Of a stretch of 33,945 nucleotides of DNA, positions 26,698 through 33,945 are shown in pieces. This DNA is from Paramarasmius palmivorus. Its lineage: Eukaryota > Basidiomycota > Agaricomycetes > Agaricales > Marasmiaceae. How positions within the stretch are numbered: the first letter of the stretch is position 1; every line of letters begins with the position of its first letter. The DNA lies in NCBI GenBank assembly GCA_037176845.1, contig JAYKXP010000293.1, forward strand, positions 1-33,945. The letters run 5' to 3'. The position numbers and the translations under genes are program-made. Under the pieces are notes generated by a model. That model ran no database searches and was not told where the DNA came from. It was given only the letters and a program-made list of their open reading frames with translations.

Positions 26698-27785
26698 TTA
26701 CGCTTTTCCCGCCGATTTAGCAGGAGATTTTATCGCAGTCCTTCTTGCCATCCTTCTTGGCCCTGGATAGGCCTTGCGCATGGAATCCGTGATGGAGGAC
26801 AGTGACGGCAACAAGATGTCCTTTCTTTGCCACACAGTAACATGCAAAGTCCCATTCCTTCTTTCGGTACTCGCGCTGAGCAGCCCGTCAAAAGGTCCCT
26901 TTGGTGTCGAAGTTTTTGTTGTTTTGCATCAATTTCCATGGGAACCTCCCGGAGGTAGTTCCGGGAGAAGCAGTCGCAACAGCGTGTTTGTGGCGCGGGG
27001 TGCGGGGGGGGCATGGGAAAAAAAGCCCCATCCGGGGGAGGTGGGGAAAAACCATTCTTTTTTTCCCATTTGCCGTTTACCTTTTTGGGGCATCGTGGCG
27101 GCTATTTTTCAAACTTCTCGTTCATGGGAGTCGATCTTTTCTAATCTTCTTTGGGACCCAATCCCCAATGTTACTCTTTGATGTACTTTAGGAGCGGATA
27201 TCGTAATCAGCCATTGCAAATAGCATCTTTGACCCGTGGTTAAGGTGTATTGTCGGACGGATGGAATAAATGGATTTTTGGAAGCATTCGGTAACATTCC
27301 AAGATGAAAATAAAATCCATTCCATGAAAGCGTGAGCCGCATATTGAGTTGCGGAGAGAAACGTTTGTTATAGACTCTCCCAAATTGTGGTGGGCAGTAG
27401 TCACGAGATTTGATCAACAAAGTGCTTGAAAACCGCGGCGCAAAAAGTTTTTCAAAGTTATTATCGCGCCTGGGTTTAAAGTTGAGAAAGCAGCGTTGTA
27501 CCATCGCTTTCGGAGGTTCTTGGGCCAGAGTACGTGGGAAAGGTACACGCATTTGTCTTTGTCGGAAATTAAAATGTGACGTTGGATGGTATAAACGTGT
27601 CACGTATCTCCTTGCAGGGGAATCCAGTATAACCTGGGAAAAGCCTTCCCAGGTGAAGGGACAGTAGGTTCCGGAAATTTGGAAAGCTTTCCCAGGAGGA
27701 AGTGCTCATTGTTCTGTTGCCTTGTGTCGGAATCTGATGCTCAATGGTATCTCCAGAGACGAACACCCTGTTGTTACATTCTTTA
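26698..27785 (-). pseudogene. Noisy copy of element B gag
   Basis: Corresponds to 2032-2991, with the GGGAAAA heptamer still readable near 26704-26710. Homopolymer swellings (runs of G, A and T near 26995-27070) and many indels destroy the frame. Confidence 0.75.
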
Positions 27786-27847
27786 ACGGATAAAATCATT
27801 CCCATGAAAGGCGTCGCTAGCATAGGGAAGGGAGGATAATCCGCCGG

Positions 27848-29182
27848 TGTCGTCGTTCTTAGCGATACTAATGAATGGACTTCCTGCAGCAACAGTAACG
27901 TATAGTGGCAGCGGTTATCACTCCTGGGTGACTGGGTTATAGGATGCGAGTGTTAACTAACTCGAAAAAACGGTTGGCCGACGGTTACTTTTCGTAACTG
28001 TGTAGTAAAAATTGATGATGAACTACAGCTATCACGCTATAACACAACTATCGTTTCACTCTGGAAAAAACTACTAACTAATGTATATGGGAAACTAACT
28101 TCTGATACTTGATGAAAAATGGACTTGGCTTATACCAGTGTTTCACATCTGGTTGAAACTACTAACTGTTATATGCAGAACCACAAGCTAAAATAAAATG
28201 AAAACCAGATTTGTAACTAGTTGCTCCTGAAAAAGCTCGAACTTATGACTTATTAAAAAGTGTGGGGTGAAAGGAATGATAGGCTGAGAGCCAAAATATT
28301 ATTTTTTCCATTCCTTAGGACATTGGCTATACCAATGTTTCAACTCTGGATAAATTGCTTATCTGATATATGCAGAAAACACCATAAGCTAATAAACTGA
28401 TATAACAGGTGGACTAGACTTGACAGTGAACTAGTCTAAAACTGGAGGTTGATGGAATAAGAGCTGTATGATGCTAAGATATATTTTTCCTTTTCTTAGG
28501 ACTTGGCGTACTACCAAATGTTTCAGCTGGATAAACTATAACTGATATATTGCAGAAACCAAAGCTAAATAACTACAACAAGTGGACTAGGACTGGACAG
28601 TGACTAGTCTAAAAACTTGGGGGTGATGATTGATTGGCCTTGTATGAATGCTAGGAATTTATTTTTTCCTGGGGTTGTTCATACGGATTTACAGCTCCTT
28701 TATATACTTTTTCAAGTGTGCAATAATAGAAAATGATGGGATTCAGTCAGCGAACTATATAAACTGAGTCCAGAAAACTATAAATCGAGGGTGACAACAT
28801 GAGTTTTGGAGGTTACAAAGTGTTTTAAAATTCAAAGGGTCCACTTCATGATTATGGGTTCTTTTGCTTATGAATCATGGTTATTTCTCTGTTGCGACTC
28901 ATTGACTTCTGAGTAATTCTGGATCAATTCTGAAATCAATTCTGAGTCAGTCTGTGGTCATTCATAATAAGCTGTGGCTGCTTCATGAAGGCTGTGTTGG
29001 ATCCCTAAAATTAGAATAAGCATAGAAATATCATAGAAAGGTTAGATTAGGGCATTAAGGCATAGAAAAATAGAAAGGTTGGGCATTAGAAGTACTTGTA
29101 TCATAATATCTAAGAAAAAGCGCAACCACCAACAAAAAGTTTTGGGTCACTATCTATAGTAAATACCATTTTGTGGGATTAC
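27848..29182 (-). repeat. Noisy 3' LTR of element A, long form
   Basis: Although it occupies the 3' LTR position, it includes the three tandem units, the ATACTTTTTCA segment and the AACATGAGTTTTGG segment missing from 3051-3866. It also shares the C of GCTCCTGAAAA with the long LTR. Confidence 0.78.
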
Positions 29183-29249
29183 CTTCCACACGGGGTAAAC
29201 TCAGATGATTGCAACTGTTCACTCACAGTTGCTATGCTTACACTGGAGT

Positions 29250-32200
29250 AATATTCATTCATCTTCAGGAGTCAAATATTTCATCAAGAGGCAGGGGTTG
29301 AGTTCTTGAGTTCAAACTTGTTCTGTTTGGATCGATAATTGAAATTCATATCCGAGGGTTTGGTAATCCTGATGCTCAGCTGTATGGGACCTCTTGAATC
29401 TTTGTCGGGATTATGTAGGGTAAGCAGTAGGGCGTGGTTGATATTCCTAGCTTTGAATATTGCTCCAATTCAGGTTCTCGTATAAACAGTTTATGAACCT
29501 CCCTTGGTTTCCTACGAAAACTATAGCATATGGACCTAAACCATCTTGGTTTAGGGACCTTTCTGCCTTATTCATTGGCTACTGCCAGGAATTCCGTGGA
29601 CTAATACTAGATCATCTTTCTTATTTTCTCTAGTGTAGAGGGTCGTTGTTTCAGTTTACTTCGGTTCAAAACTCCTGTTTTGGATCTGGAAAAACACGAT
29701 TTGATACGAAAGGGTTTCGGCCTCTGCTTTTAGATACAATTCATCTGGTTCTGAGTATCTATCTGTTGTAGTCTGTAGAGATAGAAACGTCTTCTTTTAC
29801 AGTTCATATTGGAAGACCATCCTTCTACTAGGGGATTGGGATGCTTACCCTGTTAAGAATCCATAATGTTACCGTTGGATGATGTTGACAAAGACTACAG
29901 TATTGGGGCTGGGGGGAAAATACAGTTTGTTTTTTCGAATAACTGCTGGATTCATGTCTTGCAAATATTTGCTGTGGTAGTAATTTCTGGCTTCTTGATA
30001 AGTTTCCATAACCATGCACCGGATTTTTGATTCTCTGATGGATAAAAATGGTACTAGCTTCCTACCACTCCATTGGCTCTTGAGTTTATTAGGCTAATTT
30101 TTCGTTTTACCTTGGGAGCTAATGTTCCACATGGCGTTTTAATTAGAATTCATAAATGATCCTTTGACTTCTGGGCCCATTGGTACTGTGGTAACATGAT
30201 ATGAATGATTCCGTATCTTGCCACATATAAGCTGTTCACCAAAAAGCAACTTGGGATTAGTGCTTTTTGGGCTGTGCTTTTTTGTAAGTGGCTCGGGCTT
30301 CACTAAAATCAAGTTTTAGGTCATTCTCGTTTGTCATCTACTTTATATCTGAAACACTCTGCGCTCATTTTGGCCATGTTCATTATTGTACAATGGTAAA
30401 CTTGGAGAATATAGCTTGGGGGTGGTTGGGTTGGTTTTTGCTCAGTGGAGGAAATTCATGATCGTGATCGTGTGGGAGAGTGTATTCTGGGACAATTTGG
30501 TGGCAAGGATTGTACAAATGATATATGATATGTTTTCGCATGTGGGCCAAATGAATAGTTAAGTTGATAGTGTTGGATAAGACTGCATCATTTTCCTCGA
30601 TGTCCTAGTTTTTTTCATGTGGGACATTCATGAATAATCTGAATTGTCGTTTCTCAGAGACTGCAATATGAAAACAAGTGAGGTTTATCTTGCGTCCATT
30701 TCGCTTGTACATTTTTCCCCATCTTTGTTTAATAGTACCAATTATGCATTCTGAAGAATACTCTGTAACTTTGTTTGAATAGGGCGGGCCTTGGGAATTT
30801 TCTTTTGGGTTATCGGTCGGTATATGGACAATTCTGGGGTAGCATCACATTGTTGAAAAGACTACTTGTATATTATCATGGAGGTGTCGTTTATCTGCAG
30901 TGATATCATTGATTGAGGACTGGTACCCTGGACTGGAATGTTCTTTTTCTTCTGCATTCTTCAACACTTTTCTGATTCCTCTGTTTGTCCTCATGTCGAT
31001 TGCTCTAGGCATAACATATGCTTGAATTGAGTCTGTTGATTGGTGATAGTGTACTGTGTAGATGTTATCGGATGTTTAGTGCGCTCTGTAGGAGTAAGGG
31101 TAGTTGTTTGAATTAATTTCCCTAAGGGTTACATCCATAGCCATGAATCGTTCATATTGTCTCTTCTTTATCGTCATTCTTCATAGAGGTTCTCTTCGGG
31201 GTTAGTGCCATCTGCTCCCTACATGTTTTTCAGCTGGAACTTGATCAAAGGGAAGTCGAACAATAGTATTCCTGGTATCCATCGGTTGTTTGGCGGGAAT
31301 TGGGTTGCTTATCTGGTTCATGAGCATTACTGAACTGTGTTACTTGGGCTTCTAACTATTATATAAGTGCTTACGTTTCCTATAAGTATAAAGCTCCGCC
31401 ATTTGCCTTTAAGGGCTCTGAAATATTAAATCCGTTTATTAATTTCTAAACTTGGGCTCCGAGAGTTTATTGATTTCACGTTAATTGAAAGGGGGACAAT
31501 GGAAACCATATTCGGGCTGGTCTTCGGTGTCCTTGTGCATCTAACTGTGAGTGATTGAATTCCGCATCCATAAATACTTGAGTCACAGCTAAGGAGACTG
31601 GGGGTGAATCTGAGTCGTATAATCCATAATGGGTTCTTACTTAATGCCTGGTGGCTGACGGAGATCAAATCTTTTAACTTGTCTAAAAACTCTGTTTGTC
31701 TTAGGTTTCTGTCAAATGTACTGCTGCGTATCTTTGTGATAGAGTTCTCTCAGTTGGTTTTTCATCTAGCTGTGAGGGAAAATTCCTATATCCATTATTC
31801 GTACAGTTCCACATAGTACAAGAAAACGTTTCTGGGGAATGATTTTTGGGTCTTTTTGGAGAACTGGCCATTTTATATCTTGTAACTCGTGTCCTTGGGT
31901 TCTGGAAATTCTTCCATTCAGGTGTACACCAAGGGTTTCCTACGTTTAGGGAACGTTATGTCTTGCTTTTTGTATTTACTTGTTGGGCTGGCTAAATTGT
32001 GCCTTCCTGCATGTGAACTCTGTGCATAATTAGGTGAATCAAAATGCGTTTTTTACTGTTTTGTGTTTCCATATGATGCTTCGTATTTCCGGGTTTTTTC
32101 ATTGAGGGACTTCTGGATTATCCGCATTCTGATCTGGGTACATTGTTGGTGGTCTTGATTGGTTAATTGTCTATGAATATTGTTTGCAGTTTCGCCGGGG

Positions 32201-33288
32201 AATCTCATACTTGTAGTATGTATACCATTGGCATTGCTGAAACTCTGGTGGAGATATTTGTATATCCCATAGGCAATGTTTTGTGATGGACGTAAAACAG
32301 TCATAAGGTTGTCATGAAGGCGGTAAAGATTCGTGATTCTGGGTGGGGGTCGTTTATTGCATCAACAAACCCCAAAAAGAGGTCAAATTACTGTTATAGG
32401 GAGTGAACATGCAGGAATATGGGAGGACAAAAAACTGTTCTATGTATTGGTGGTGTTTCTCCTGCTTCCACAGGATAGTAACTTAATTTAGTGGCTCTGA
32501 AGGTCATGGGTCAATTCTTAAAACTTCACATTCTACTCTTGAGTACACAGAGGAACCAGTCGTGAACGATAGGATGATGAGAGAGTTCATAGATACATTA
32601 TGATTCATCTTTGATCTTTAGTTCAAAGTCAATGGGACTTTTGGATAGAATGCCGGGTGGAATAGGACTCTCACTTCATCTCTTCTTTGTTCTTATACTG
32701 CCTTGGTGGCATGATCGATTTAACTGGTTAAAAATGTATGGTGAAAACAGTATTGATCACTAAGGGTTCCTCGGTTCAGTTTCTTCGAAGGCAAAAGTTG
32801 CTTTCGCTGCATTATATACAACATAATATGTAGGAAAATAATTTTCTCCCTCTGGCCATAAAAGCCATCTGGATTGATGTTTAACTTTTATTTTCTTGGG
32901 TGGTGATTCGGGATGTTGGGGTGTTAACTCTGGAGGTTTTTGGTTGTCGAGAGGTTGAAAGTGATTTTCAGTGGGTGGGTCTCTTCCGGGGAATAATTTG
33001 ACGAATGGTGCGAAGGCACCATTCGGATATGGTGCTGACATTATGGTTCGGGGAAACTCGCTTTGCTACCTTCGTTTGTATGGCTCCTAGATACTAGGGA
33101 TTCATTTTTTATCTGTGACTGTGGGTGCAAGGGATAATAATTCATCGCTGGTTACAATGTTGGAAAAGGGAATATATTCCTGTGTTACAAAATAAAAAAA
33201 AAAGTCGATATGTGCTGGTGAAAGTTTTACAATTCATCTGCACCTTTGAAATTGAAATCGGGCTGGGATTTCGGTTGCATAGAATAAT
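29250..33288 (-). pseudogene. Noisy copy of element A pol
   Basis: Corresponds to 3922-7413. RT, RNase H and integrase segments can be followed by nucleotide match throughout, but frames are broken every few dozen bases. Confidence 0.78.
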
Positions 33289-33945
33289 GCCTGTAATGTG
33301 TTTAAAGGGGAGTTATTGCTGTTTTAACTGGTTTTGGTGAGTAAGTTTTTACTTTTTCATTACAAAGGAAGAATTCTGCCTTGTTATATCTTTTCGTAGT
33401 CTGAAGTCCAATGGTAACATATGTCTAAAGTCCTTGTAAAACTGTAGATCTTATCTTAACTTGGATCAGGACTTTTTGGTGGTGTAAAACACATAATATA
33501 GTGTTACAGTTTGAGTAGAGTCACTAGTATAGTATGAATAGTGTTCCTACTAAGGACGGAAATAATAAATTTGATGACAGAAATTTGGGAAAAAAACCAT
33601 TTATCATAACAAAGTTAACAAGTCATTAAGTGTCTACGTGATCGAAGGATAGAATGTTATAATCGTACAAAAAAAGGAATAGGCAAATTAAAGCATAATT
33701 GTCAAAGTGGAAATAGCTATCATACAAAAGGAGGTTGGTTTATGTTGCCCTTCGTCTTTTGTCAAAGGTAAAAAGGGTAGAAGTACAAAAGCAGACACCT
33801 AATGTTTGAGCGCGGGCAGTAAACACCATAACCGGTTGAACCAATCCAGTTAAATATCTACGTAGTTGGAATGCCCTTGACCAAATTAACTTCTTCTTTA
33901 GGAGTTACTTCGGTCAAGGTGATACGCATCTTCAATTGTTTCCTC
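33289..33945 (-). other. Noisy copy of the A spacer and the last codons of the A polyprotein
   Basis: Corresponds to 7414 to about 8000. The palindrome and tandem repeats of the spacer are still traceable near 33525-33540 and 33600-33790. Confidence 0.7.

Larger units (their letters stand above)
21313..27847 (-). mobile_element. Second copy of chromovirus B (B'), 3' half intact and 5' half unpolished
   Basis: Read on the minus strand from right to left: noisy gag and protease (27785-25906), intact pol (25897-22400), an extra ORF (22336-21584), polypurine tract and 3' LTR (21547-21313). The part 25897-24606 is nearly identical to 1312-21. Its gag is again interrupted by element A at the same CCGGTGTCGTC junction (27844 onward), so this is either the same locus re-read or a duplicated copy of the nested pair. 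Confidence 0.88.
25905..33945. other. Unpolished, error-rich terminal sequence
   Basis: From about 25905 the sequence repeats the order of 1311-3050, an A LTR in long form, and 3867-8000, but with frequent small indels. The stretches are lengthened by about 12% (1,950 for 1,738 bp to the A junction), 12-13% (LTR about 1,335 for 1,186) and 15% (about 4,760 for 4,130). No ORF survives. A sharp onset, uniform density and net insertion fit uncorrected single-molecule reads better than decay or repeat-induced point mutation, which is C-to-T. Short frames in this region should be ignored. Confidence 0.85.
27848..33945 (-). mobile_element. Noisy partial copy of element A, at the same insertion site in gag
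   Basis: Starts at the same GCCGG|TGTCGTC junction as 3050/3051 and continues through the LTR, pol and spacer to the equivalent of about position 8000, where the window ends. Confidence 0.85.

Noticed and set aside
25905..33945. Repeat-induced point mutation or an old degenerate element in the tail
   Set aside because: Differences are mainly insertions and deletions with net lengthening, not C-to-T changes, and start abruptly within an otherwise identical copy.
1..33945. CRISPR arrays, rRNA and tRNA genes
   Set aside because: No regularly spaced identical short repeats with unique spacers, and no tRNA or rRNA signatures recognised. All repeats found are LTR or spacer repeats.

Overview
This window looks like fungal, probably basidiomycete (Agaricomycete-type), nuclear DNA. 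Two spliced genes with 48-61 nt introns encode a multi-pass membrane protein family I recognise from basidiomycete genomes. They sit between long Ty3/gypsy-type LTR retrotransposons that read on the minus strand. Nothing bacterial is present: no operons, CRISPR or rRNA.

Layout. Positions 1-3050 plus 16131-16499 form element B, a Ty3-type chromovirus truncated by the window start: 5' LTR 16265-16499, leader, gag, then protease and the start of RT. Element A, a very large 13,080-bp Ty3-type element (3051-16130), is nested inside B. It is flanked by a CCGG duplication and sits 8 nt into B's gag. A has a 2,301-codon ORF (Gag, protease, and a long unknown C-terminal part), then a 535-nt non-coding spacer, then a separate RT-RNase H-integrase ORF. 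Positions 16500-21312 hold the two paralogous host genes; the second carries three apparent frameshifts. Positions 21313-27847 are a second copy of B (B'): 3' LTR, polypurine tract, an extra 250-aa ORF, an intact pol with chromodomain, then protease and gag. From 27848 to the end is the 3' part of element A again, inserted at the same site in gag.

Positions 21-1312 and 24606-25897 are nearly identical at a constant offset of 24,585. Beyond about 25,905 the same order continues (protease, gag, nested A LTR, A pol, A spacer), but it is peppered with small, mostly insertional errors that lengthen it by 12-15%. The simplest reading is that the sequence runs once around a 24.6-kb repeat or circle and then re-reads its own start as unpolished long-read sequence. 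The tail should not be treated as independent biology.

How the parts work. B carries three control features visible in the DNA. The first is a -1 frameshift cassette at the gag/pol junction (slippery GGGAAAA, 6-nt spacer, perfect 10-bp hairpin). The second is a Tf1-like self-priming arrangement: a 12-nt match between the primer site and a site in the LTR, with a TATA box 31 nt upstream of it. The third is a polypurine tract beside the 3' LTR. A instead has a tRNA-type primer site. The most novel items are A's protease-to-RT insertion of over 1,000 codons, the repeat- and palindrome-bearing spacer before its pol, and the uncharacterised ORF behind pol in B'.
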